NCBI RefSeq assembly: GCF_024448135.1
Contig: NZ_JAMRYX010000042.1
Span: 1 to 44,386 of the forward strand
Reading direction: 5' to 3'
Length of the DNA: 44,386 nt
Source: Methylocystis suflitae
Lineage (GTDB): Bacteria > Pseudomonadota > Alphaproteobacteria > Rhizobiales > Beijerinckiaceae
Under the pieces are notes generated by a model. The model saw nothing but the letters and a program-made list of their open reading frames with translations, was not told the DNA's origin and made no database searches. Numbering within the stretch: the first letter of the stretch is position 1; each line of letters opens with the position of its first letter. The translations under genes were made by a program, and so were the position numbers. This document shows, one piece after another, positions 18,225 to 25,686 of the stretch.

Positions 18225-19648
18225 CGGCCTCGCCATTGAACGCCACGTCGGTCTTTTCCGCGCTCGACGAAGCGCCGATGACATGGCGTCATTACGCCTA
18301 TTGGCTCGCCGCGAGCGGCGGCGCGTTTTTGGACGGCTTCTCCGTGTCGGGATTAGGCGTCGCGCTGCCGCTGCTCAAGCGCGACTTTCCGATCAGTCCG
18401 CTTTTCGTTGGCCTGATTGGATCGGCGCTGGTGCTCGGCGCGGTCGCGGGGTCGGCGCTCGGCGGCATCGGCGCGGACAGATTCGGCCGCAAGCGCACGT
18501 TCATCGCCGACATGGCGATCATCGCGCTCGCGTGCTTCATCGGCGCGGCGGCGCCGAACGCCCGCGTCATCCTGCTGTCGCAGTTCCTGCTCGGCGTTGG
18601 CGTCGGCATCGATTTTCCGACAAGCGGCGCCTATGTGTCGGAGTTCATGCCGCGCGCGACGCGCAACAGAATGACGGTCGCGACGATCGCCCTGCAGTCG
18701 GTCGGCATGGCGGCGGCGGCTCTCGCCGGACTTGCCATTTTGAAGCTAAGGCCCTCGACGGAAGATTGGCGACTGCTGTTTGGCGCCGGGGGCGTGATTG
18801 CGTTGCTTTTCTTATCTGCGCGCATATGGGCGCCGGAAAGCGTGCGCTGGCTGGTGGCCAAGGGGCGGATCAGCGAGGCAAGGGCGCTGCTCAGGACATT
18901 ATTGGTCGAGTTCGGCGAGCCGGCTGTGAACCTTCGCGCCAAGCCGGTCGCCCTTGTGGCGTCGACGTGGGCTTCCGCACCCAAGGCGCAGGACGTCGGC
19001 TATTCGGCGCTGTTCCGTGAAGCCTATCGCGCCCGCACGATGCTCGTCTCCCTGCCGTGGATGCTGATGGATGTCGCGACCTACGGCGTCGGCCTGTTCA
19101 CGCCCGTCATTCTCGGCGCCATGCATCTTGGCGCAGCCGACGCTGGCTCGCTCGCGGCCGACTTCGCCGATGCGGAAGGCAGCGCCATCGTCGACGCTTT
19201 TCTGATCATCGGCTTTGTGGCGAGCCTCTGGGCCGTACCGCGCTTTGGCCGCATCACCATGCAGGTCGCGGGATTTAGCGGCATGGGGCTCGGCATGCTG
19301 CTGTTGCTCTTCGCCGCGATGTCGGACAATGGCGCGAACGCGCATCTCGCCTTCGTCATCGGCGGCTTCATGCTGTTCAATTTCGCCATGAACGCCGGAC
19401 CCAACGCCACGACATTCACCCTCGCGCCGACGCTGTTCCCGACGACCATTCGCGCCTCGGCGAGCGGCTTCGCGGCGGCAAGCGCCAAGGTCGGCGCCAC
19501 TTTCGGCACATTCGTGGTGCCGCAACTGCAGGCCGGCTGGGGACTGACGGGCGTCGTCGCCCTCATGGTCGTCGTCAGCGTCGCGGGGCTGGTGACGACG
19601 GCCGGCCTGGCGCATGCGGTCAATGAGGAGGGAGCGCTCGAGGAATAG
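18221..19648 (+). CDS. MFS transporter, sugar/metabolite carrier type
   Basis: 475 aa, starting at GTG 18221 in a GTGA overlap with ppk2. Twelve membrane segments are expected. The loop 2-3 motif GADRFGRKRTF and its loop 8-9 counterpart PRFGRI are clear, and SEFMPRATRNRM resembles the sugar porter signature after helix 4. Substrate unknown. As the third gene of the operon it could be proton-coupled and powered by the gradient made by the P3A ATPase, which is inference only. Confidence 0.9.
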   Translation: MTASPLNATSVFSALDEAPMTWRHYAYWLAASGGAFLDGFSVSGLGVALPLLKRDFPISPLFVGLIGSALVLGAVAGSALGGIGADRFGRKRTFIADMAIIALACFIGAAAPNARVILLSQFLLGVGVGIDFPTSGAYVSEFMPRATRNRMTVATIALQSVGMAAAALAGLAILKLRPSTEDWRLLFGAGGVIALLFLSARIWAPESVRWLVAKGRISEARALLRTLLVEFGEPAVNLRAKPVALVASTWASAPKAQDVGYSALFREAYRARTMLVSLPWMLMDVATYGVGLFTPVILGAMHLGAADAGSLAADFADAEGSAIVDAFLIIGFVASLWAVPRFGRITMQVAGFSGMGLGMLLLLFAAMSDNGANAHLAFVIGGFMLFNFAMNAGPNATTFTLAPTLFPTTIRASASGFAAASAKVGATFGTFVVPQLQAGWGLTGVVALMVVVSVAGLVTTAGLAHAVNEEGALEE

Positions 19649-19659
19649 CCGAGGCGGCG

Positions 19660-19776
19660 CTATTGCAGATGCGCGACGAGCATCCAGGCGCCGAGGAAAA
19701 TGATCATGACGAGGCAGAGCGCCGAGAGGACGATGAGAATCGCCTTATTGGCGACGCGCTGATCGTCCCCTCGCAT
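19660..19776 (-). CDS. 38-aa single-span membrane protein at end of cox operon
   Basis: A short gene with ATG at 19776 preceded by GGAG at an ideal distance. The product begins MRGDDQRVANK and has one hydrophobic span, AILIVLSALCLVMIIFLGAW, ending VAHLQ. It lies 63 bases after the subunit IV gene and on the same strand. Small single-helix subunits accompany many haem-copper oxidases, so a minor oxidase subunit or assembly peptide is plausible. I do not recognise a named family. Confidence 0.7.
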   Translation of the reverse strand: MRGDDQRVANKAILIVLSALCLVMIIFLGAWMLVAHLQ

Positions 19777-19839
19777 TTGCGATTCTCCGACGGCCCGAGA
19801 TCGGCGCGATTCACTTCACGCGGAGCGGGCAAGCCCGCG

Positions 19840-20220
19840 TCACGCGCCGAAAAAGATCACGCGCAGATAGTTGGTGTAGTCGCCTTCCCACGCCATCATC
19901 GCCATCAGCACGAGAACCGCCATCGGCGGCGCCAGAATGGCGACGACCAGCGCCAGCCGCTCCCACGCCATGTGCATGAAGACGGCGACGATGAGCCCGG
20001 CCTTCAGCAGCATGAACAGGACGATCAGGAACCAGCGCAAATAGCCCTGAAAGTCGAAATAATCGACGAGATAGGAGCAGGCGCTCAAAACGAAGAGCAG
20101 CCCCCACACCAGAAGATAGAGCTTGATCGGATGCTGTTGGCCATGCGCCTGCGCCGCGGGCTGCGCCGCTTGCGCGACAGGCGCATGGCTGTGCGTCGTA
20201 TCGTCCGTCGTCACGGTCAT
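19840..20220 (-). CDS. Cytochrome c oxidase subunit IV-like protein
   Basis: 126 aa. Of two adjacent ATGs, the one at 20220 has better spacing from GGGGGA. A His-rich, Ala/Gln-rich head is followed by three membrane segments (LYLLVWGLLFVLSACSYLV, YLRWFLIVLFMLLKAGLIVAVFMHM, ALVVAILAPPMAVLVLMAMMAW). The KAGLIVAVFMHMAWE segment is typical of the prokaryotic COX4/CyoD superfamily. It lies 21 bases after the subunit III gene. Confidence 0.88.
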   Translation of the reverse strand: MTVTTDDTTHSHAPVAQAAQPAAQAHGQQHPIKLYLLVWGLLFVLSACSYLVDYFDFQGYLRWFLIVLFMLLKAGLIVAVFMHMAWERLALVVAILAPPMAVLVLMAMMAWEGDYTNYLRVIFFGA

Positions 20221-20241
20221 CATTTCCCCCTGTCGGACACG

Positions 20242-20970
20242 TCACCACAGATAGAAGAATGCGAAGATGAAGACCCACACAAGATCCACAAAGTGCCAAT
20301 ATAGGCCCATGATCTCGACGATCTCGTATCTGCCCTTGCGGCTCGTGAAAAAACCGCGCCGTCCGACGTCATAATCGCCGCGCCAGACGGCGCGCGCGAT
20401 GAGGAGCAGGAAAATCACGCCGATCGACACGTGGAAGCCGTGAAAGCCGGTAATCATGAAGAAGCTCGAGCCGAACTGCGCCGCGCCGAAGGGATTGCCC
20501 CACGGCCGCACGCCTTCGTGAATGAGCTTGGTCCATTCGAAGGCCTGCATGCCGACGAAAGCGGCGCCAAAGAATGCCGTCACCAGCATCAAAATCGCGG
20601 CCTTCCTGCGCTCGCGCGCATAGGCGAAGTTGACGGCCATCGCCATGGTGCCCGAGCTCGTGATGAGATCGAACGTCATGATGGCGATGAGGATGAGCGG
20701 GATTTTCTTGCCGCCGATCTCGAGAGCGAAGATTTCGCTCGGGTGCGGCCATTCCACGGTCGTGGACATGCGCACCGTCATGTAGGAAATCAGAAAGCAG
20801 CTGAAGACGAAGGTGTCGCTGACGAGGAAGATCCACATCATCGCCTTGCCCCAGGACGCGCTCTTGAAAGAGCGCTGATCCGAGGACCAGTCAGCGACCA
20901 TGCCGTGCAGGCTGCTCTGCAGCGTGGTCTCAGTCGTTACATGTTCAGTCGTGACAGGCTCCGCCGTCAT
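20242..20970 (-). CDS. Cytochrome c oxidase subunit III (first-type copy, coxP/coxO-like)
   Basis: 242 aa with a soluble head of about 40 residues and five or six membrane segments. Subunit III features are FAYARERRKAAIL, the AFEW glutamate in helix III, ITGFHGFHVSIGVIFLL and YWHFVDLVWVFIFAFFYLW at the end. It is one of two subunit III-family genes in this operon, as in the coxMNOP alternative oxidase locus of Bradyrhizobium. The start codon is 12 bases after the preceding gene. Confidence 0.92.
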   Translation of the reverse strand: MTAEPVTTEHVTTETTLQSSLHGMVADWSSDQRSFKSASWGKAMMWIFLVSDTFVFSCFLISYMTVRMSTTVEWPHPSEIFALEIGGKKIPLILIAIMTFDLITSSGTMAMAVNFAYARERRKAAILMLVTAFFGAAFVGMQAFEWTKLIHEGVRPWGNPFGAAQFGSSFFMITGFHGFHVSIGVIFLLLIARAVWRGDYDVGRRGFFTSRKGRYEIVEIMGLYWHFVDLVWVFIFAFFYLW

Positions 20971-20982
20971 AGCGCATTCCCT

Positions 20983-21693
20983 TTACGAAAGCAGACGCCG
21001 GCAGATGGCGCCGAAACCATCGGCCCAACCGATCAGCATGGCGAACATCAGCAACCAGACGAACAGCAAAAAATGCCAATAGATGGCGCAAAGTTCGACG
21101 CGCGTCGTCAGCGCCTTGGTGACTCGCTCGGCGCCGCGCACCTTGTCGGTCGTTCGCGCCAGCGCAACCAGACCGCCAATGAGATGCAGCGCATGCACGC
21201 CCGTCAGCAGATAAAAGAAGGCGTTGGCGGCGTTGCTCGCGGCGAAGAATCGCAGCTCGAGAAGCTCGCGCCACGCCCAGATCTGGCCGATCAGGAAAAG
21301 CGCCGCGGTTACGGCTCCGATAAGCAGCGCCGTCTTCAGCCGCTCGGCGTTGGCGCGCCGAGCCGCGACGACCGCGACCTGCAGGGCGACGCTGCTGGCG
21401 GCGAGAAGAAAAGTGTTGACCCAAAGCACGCCGGGGATCGGCGGCATCTGCCAGTCGGGCGCGTCGCCGCGCATGAAAAAGGCGGCGGCGAGCAGAGAGA
21501 ACAGACAGCCGGCGACGGCGAGAAAGACCGCGAGCCCCACTCTCCCAGCTGTCGGCGGCTCGGCGCCGCCGACGCGACGATAATGCGCAACCTCGCCTTC
21601 CTCGAGCCAAGGCGACTCCATCACCCCCTGGCGCACCAACCACATGACGGCGACGGTGGCGATAAAGATGAAGAAGAGCCCCATGACGCTCAT
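20983..21693 (-). CDS. Cytochrome c oxidase subunit III-like protein (second, divergent copy)
   Basis: 236 aa. It keeps the core of subunit III (AWRELLELRFF, FFYLLTGVHALHLIGGLVAL, YWHFLLFVWLLMFAMLIGW) but begins with an N-terminal span and a cytosolic loop (MESPWLEEGEVAHYRRVG). It overlaps the subunit I gene by four bases (ATGA), showing coupling. Two dissimilar subunit III proteins suggest a heteromeric arrangement in one oxidase rather than redundancy. Confidence 0.88.
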   Translation of the reverse strand: MSVMGLFFIFIATVAVMWLVRQGVMESPWLEEGEVAHYRRVGGAEPPTAGRVGLAVFLAVAGCLFSLLAAAFFMRGDAPDWQMPPIPGVLWVNTFLLAASSVALQVAVVAARRANAERLKTALLIGAVTAALFLIGQIWAWRELLELRFFAASNAANAFFYLLTGVHALHLIGGLVALARTTDKVRGAERVTKALTTRVELCAIYWHFLLFVWLLMFAMLIGWADGFGAICRRLLS

Positions 21694-23456
21694 GGCGAAC
21701 GCTCTCCCCTCACGGGCGGCGCGTTCTGCGGCAGATAATCCTCCGGCGCGCCCGGCACGCTGTAGGCGTAAGGCCAGCGATAAACCACTGGGAGCTGCTT
21801 ACCCCAATTGCCGTGTCCCGGCGGCGTTTCGGGCGTCTGCCATTCGAGCGAAGCGGCGCGCCATGGATTGCCGCCGGCCGGCGCGCCATGCTTCAGGCTC
21901 TTGAACAGATTGTAGAAGAAGATCGACTGCGCGAAACCGACCGCCAAGGCGATGACCGTGATCACAATGTTGAGCGTGGCGGCCGACGCGGGAACGAAGG
22001 CGGTTTCGCCCATCTCGTAGAAGCGCCGGGGCATCCCGAGCACGCCGAGATAGTGCATCGGAAAGAAGATCGCATAGGCGCCAAGGAAGGTGATCCAGAA
22101 GTGAATCTTGCCGAGCCGCTCGTCCATCATGCGGCCGGTGATCTTGGGAAACCAATGATAGATGGCGCCGAAGATGACGAGCACCGGCGCGATGCCCATC
22201 ACCATATGGAAATGGGCGACGACAAACAGCGTCGCCGACAGTGGCACGTCGACAATGACATTGCCGAGGTAAAGGCCGGTGATGCCGCCGTTAACGAAGG
22301 TGACGAGGAACCCCAGCGCGAACAGCATCGGCGTCGTGAAATGGATGTCGGCGTGCCAGAGGGTCAGCACCCAATTATAGACCTTCAGCGCCGTCGGCAC
22401 CGCGATCGCAAGCGTCGTCACCGCGAAGAAGAACCCGAACCACGGGTCCATGCCGCTGATATACATATGGTGGCCCCAGACCACCATGCTGAGCACGCCA
22501 ATGGCGACGATGGCCCAGACCATCATCCTGTATCCGAAGATGTTCTTGCGCGCATGCACGCTGATCAGATCGGAAACGACGCCGAAGGCTGGCAGCGCGA
22601 CGATATAGACCTCTGGATGGCCAAAGAACCAGAACAGGTGCTGGAACAGGATCGGGCTGCCGCCGACATAGTCCTTGCGCTCGCCGAGTTCGACGAGCGA
22701 CGGCATGAAGAAGCTCGTGCCGAGCGTGCGGTCGAGGAGCAGCATGAGGCAGGCGACGAAGAGGCCGGGGAAGGCGAGAAGCGCCATCACGGCGGCGGCG
22801 AAGATCCCCCAAACCGTCAGCGGCATGCGCATCAACGTCATGCCGCGGGTGCGCGCCTGCAGCACCGTCACCACGTAATTCAATCCGCCCATCGTGAAGC
22901 CGACGATAAAGAGGATCAATGAAACGAGCATCAGGATGATGCCGTATTCGTGGCCCGGCGTGCCCGTCAGGATCGATTGCGGCGGATAAAGGGTCCAGCC
23001 GGCGCCGGTCGGCCCGCCAGGGAAGAAATAGCTCGAGACGAGAACCAGGGTCGCGATCAGATAGACCCAGTAGCTGAGCATGTTGACGTAAGGGAACACC
23101 ATGTCCCTCGCGCCCACCATCAGCGGAATGAGATAATTGCCGAAGCCGCCGAGAAAGATGGCGGTGAGCATGTAGACGACCATGATCATGCCATGCATGG
23201 TCACCGACTGGTAATAGACATTGGCGTCAATGAAAGGGATTGCCCCTGGAAAGGCGAGCTGCAGGCGAATCACCCATGACAGCACCAGGGCCAAAATGCC
23301 GACGGCGATGGCCGTGCCGGCGTATTGAATGGCGATGACCTTGGCGTCCTGGCTGAACACATATTTCGTGATCCAGCTGTGAGCGTGATACAGCTCGACT
23401 TCCGGCACCTCCGCCGGCGGCGGCGCGACGTTCTGTGGTACGCTGGCGTCGGTCAT
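21690..23456 (-). CDS. ctaD: Cytochrome c oxidase subunit I (haem-copper, A-type)
   Basis: 588 aa, 12 or more membrane helices. The CuB and cross-linked His-Tyr site is FFGHPEVYIVALPAFG, with the A1-type proton glutamate in HPEV. The HH pair for CuB lies in VWGHHMYISGMD, and haem a3/a ligands in VAHFHMVMG. ARDMVFPYVNML carries the D-channel aspartate. The protein ends with a proline-rich tail. With the CuA-bearing subunit II beside it, this is a cytochrome c oxidase, not a quinol oxidase. The closest known arrangement is CoxN of coxMNOP. Confidence 0.96.
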   Translation of the reverse strand: MTDASVPQNVAPPPAEVPEVELYHAHSWITKYVFSQDAKVIAIQYAGTAIAVGILALVLSWVIRLQLAFPGAIPFIDANVYYQSVTMHGMIMVVYMLTAIFLGGFGNYLIPLMVGARDMVFPYVNMLSYWVYLIATLVLVSSYFFPGGPTGAGWTLYPPQSILTGTPGHEYGIILMLVSLILFIVGFTMGGLNYVVTVLQARTRGMTLMRMPLTVWGIFAAAVMALLAFPGLFVACLMLLLDRTLGTSFFMPSLVELGERKDYVGGSPILFQHLFWFFGHPEVYIVALPAFGVVSDLISVHARKNIFGYRMMVWAIVAIGVLSMVVWGHHMYISGMDPWFGFFFAVTTLAIAVPTALKVYNWVLTLWHADIHFTTPMLFALGFLVTFVNGGITGLYLGNVIVDVPLSATLFVVAHFHMVMGIAPVLVIFGAIYHWFPKITGRMMDERLGKIHFWITFLGAYAIFFPMHYLGVLGMPRRFYEMGETAFVPASAATLNIVITVIALAVGFAQSIFFYNLFKSLKHGAPAGGNPWRAASLEWQTPETPPGHGNWGKQLPVVYRWPYAYSVPGAPEDYLPQNAPPVRGERSP

Positions 23457-23565
23457 GGAACGATCCTCCCTTCGCCGCTCTCGCGCTTCCGGCGATCGAT
23501 CGAGCCCCGTCGCGCTCGATCAGCGGCGATGAATGTCAAAGCGGCGCAACTCGCATCGGTGAGCG

Positions 23566-24393
23566 TCATTGAGCGGAGGCCCGCTTGTCTCGGCTGGCGT
23601 CGCTCTTGCGCGACTGCTCGAACGTCTGCTGCGCCGTGCGCCAGGTCTCGAAGTCAGCCTCCGATTCTATGACCATCTTGCCGCGCATCTGCGGATGTCC
23701 TGTGCCGCAATAAGCGGCGCAGAGTATCTCATATTCGCCGATCTTGGTCGGCGTGAACCAAAAATATGTGACGATGCCCGGCACGAGGTCCATCTTCGCC
23801 CTGATCTCGGGGACATAGAAGTCATGTAGGACGTCGATCGATCGCAGCAGGACCTTGACCGGCTTGCCGAGCGGCAGGTGCAGTTCCCCGCTTGTGATCA
23901 GCAGATCATCCTGTCCCTTTGGATCGGCGGGGCTCAGACCCATGGAATTGGTTGAGTCGATGTAGCGCACATCGCTCGAGCCGAGCTGGGCGTCAGCGCC
24001 CGGCAGGCGAAAGCTCCAGTTCCATTGGACTCCCACCGCTTCGATCTCCAGCGCGTCCTTAGGCACGGTGATGAACTGGCCCCAGACGAACAGGCCGGGC
24101 GCGAGGAGAATGATGACGGCGATCGTCGTGACGATTCCAAGCCAGGCTTCGAGCTTCTGATTCTCTGGCTCATAGGCGGCGCGCCGGCCCGGCACATGGC
24201 GAAAGCGATAGAGGCAATACGCCATAAACAGGATGACGGCGACGAATCCGGCCCCCGTCACCAGGAAGGTCAGCCCCATCGTATCGTCGATGAAGCCCCA
24301 GTTCGACGCGATCGGCGTCGCCCGCCAGGGACTCAACAAGTGAAACAGGATCGAACCCGCGACGACCAGGACCATAGCGATGGCGATAGACAT
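23566..24393 (-). CDS. coxB: Cytochrome c oxidase subunit II (CuA)
   Basis: 275 aa, two membrane helices in the first 105 residues, then a periplasmic cupredoxin domain. CuA ligands: H190 (DVLHDFYVPE), C225, C229, H233 and M236 in CAAYCGTGHPQM. The residue that is Glu in the usual CSELCG motif is Ala (227) here. Its backbone carbonyl is the ligand, so function can be kept. VQWNWSF is the aromatic patch for electron entry. First gene of the operon, 109 bases before ctaD, downstream of a good promoter. Confidence 0.95.
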   Translation of the reverse strand: MSIAIAMVLVVAGSILFHLLSPWRATPIASNWGFIDDTMGLTFLVTGAGFVAVILFMAYCLYRFRHVPGRRAAYEPENQKLEAWLGIVTTIAVIILLAPGLFVWGQFITVPKDALEIEAVGVQWNWSFRLPGADAQLGSSDVRYIDSTNSMGLSPADPKGQDDLLITSGELHLPLGKPVKVLLRSIDVLHDFYVPEIRAKMDLVPGIVTYFWFTPTKIGEYEILCAAYCGTGHPQMRGKMVIESEADFETWRTAQQTFEQSRKSDASRDKRASAQ

Positions 24394-24441
24394 GCGTGCT
24401 TTGACCTCGCCGGCGGTTGCGTTGGATAGGGCCCAACATCC

Positions 24442-24471
24442 TATATAGACCGGCTAATCGTCGCGCGTCAA
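24442..24471 (-). promoter_or_regulatory. Sigma-70-like promoter of the oxidase operon
   Basis: On the minus strand TTGACG (24466-24471) and TATATA (24442-24447) are separated by 18 bases, 48 bases before the subunit II start codon. A GGAT-GGGCCC-ATCC hairpin (24424-24441) lies directly after the -10 box in the expected transcribed leader. Confidence 0.6.
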
Positions 24472-24579
24472 AGTGACGCTGCCGTTGCGCGCGACTCGCC
24501 GGCGACGCGGCGAATCTCCCGGAAAAGAGGGGCGGAAGGGCGACGCGGCGCCACGCATAATTCGCGAGGCCATGGCCGC

Positions 24580-24618
24580 AAAAAAAACCCGCGCGGACAA
24601 GGTCCTGCGCGGGTTTTC
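24580..24618 (-). terminator. Rho-independent terminator after ialB-like gene
   Basis: AACCCGCGC (24586-24594) pairs with GCGCGGGTT (24607-24615) around a 12-base loop. On the minus strand eight T follow (A run at 24580-24587), 38 bases after the IalB-family stop codon. The plus strand has a shorter T run, so weak bidirectional action is possible. Confidence 0.85.
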
Positions 24619-24655
24619 GTTTCGGGGTTCGTTAAAACCCTGGTTCGTTACAACC

Positions 24656-25375
24656 TTACTTCTTCGCAGCGGCCGGCGCGGGCGACGTGGCGGCGCCCTT
24701 CTGGGCCTCGAGCTTCTTGCGCTCCTCTTCGGCCTTTTTCTGCAATTCTTCCTGCAGCTTCTTTTGCTGCTCTTCGAGAACCTTCGGGTCGACGGCGGGG
24801 CCGTCGAAGGCTTTGCCGAAATTGGCGAGCGGCAGATAGAAGGTGACCTCGCCGTTCGCCTGATTCTTAACGACCACGGTCATCTTTTCGGCCTTCTTCA
24901 TGCCGTCGACGACCGCCTTCTTGACCTTCGCCTCGGCGAAGCAGCCATTCGGGAAGCAGATTTCGAACGCGCCGCTTTCCGGCGCTCCCTTATCGATCGC
25001 AAAGCGGAAGCCGGGTTTCAGCATGAGGCCCGGCGGCAGCAGCAGGCGGATGATTTTCTGATCCTCGCCCTTGGGATCGTAGATCGCGAGCGCCAGCAGC
25101 GGCTGGGGCGCCTCGCCCTCCTTCGCCGACACGCCGAAGTCGCGCGTCGTGTAGCACATTTCCTTTTTCGTCTGCGGATCAGCGCCGCAAACCTTGGTCC
25201 AGTCCGGCTGGACAGCGACGAGTTCGGCGGCAATCGGCCCCTGAGGCTGCTGTTGCTGTTGCGGCTGCTGCGCTGCGCCGGCCGCGGGCGCCTGCTGAGC
25301 CAATGCGCCGCCGCCGACGAACAGCAACGCTCCCGCAAGGGCGATCGCGCAAGAACGCGAGATATGGGTCGACAT
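24656..25375 (-). CDS. Invasion-associated locus B (IalB) family protein
   Basis: 239 aa from ATG at 25375 with AAGGAAC upstream. A signal peptide (SCAIALAGALLFVGGGALAQ) is followed by a Gln/Pro-rich linker. The IalB domain holds two Cys pairs (KVCG...EMCY and EICFPNGCF) and LLLPPGLMLKPGFRFAID. The C-terminus is a charged helix (about 190-228, Lys/Glu/Gln repeats) ending in Ala/Pro/Lys. Named after a Bartonella protein, the family is widespread in free-living Hyphomicrobiales, so invasion should not be assumed. Likely periplasmic. Confidence 0.9.
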   Translation of the reverse strand: MSTHISRSCAIALAGALLFVGGGALAQQAPAAGAAQQPQQQQQPQGPIAAELVAVQPDWTKVCGADPQTKKEMCYTTRDFGVSAKEGEAPQPLLALAIYDPKGEDQKIIRLLLPPGLMLKPGFRFAIDKGAPESGAFEICFPNGCFAEAKVKKAVVDGMKKAEKMTVVVKNQANGEVTFYLPLANFGKAFDGPAVDPKVLEEQQKKLQEELQKKAEEERKKLEAQKGAATSPAPAAAKK

Positions 25376-25686
25376 CGGAAGTTCCTTTCGATTGTCCTGC
25401 TGGCCGGCGCTCTCCGGCTCCGGATAGTTTCGAGATCGCGTCATAACGGGAGCCGCCTTCGCGCCACAGCGCCATGGAACTTGTACCAGCCCGTGTTCCA
25501 GCGCGATCGCGAGACGCCGACGAGGCGACGGCATCGCTCTTACATGGTCGCGGCAGTAAATTCCAGCCGGACGGAGCGCTCAATGCTTGGAGGGGGCGCT
25601 TTTTGCCCACAACTATCGCAAAAAAATGGCCGAAAACTTAAGCGCGACTCGCTTCTTGCGACAGGACGTTGGATTATGGTCCGCTG
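25376..25686. other. Divergent intergenic region, 311 bases
   Basis: Separates the IalB-family gene (leftward) from the YejA-like gene (rightward). An AT-richer patch at about 25610-25680 is where promoters for the right-hand gene would be expected, but I see no clear -35/-10 pair. No gene or repeat found. Confidence 0.4.

Noticed and set aside
21813-22922. 369-codon plus-strand frame
   Set aside because: Antisense to cytochrome oxidase subunit I, with His/Asp/Glu/Arg-rich shadow composition.
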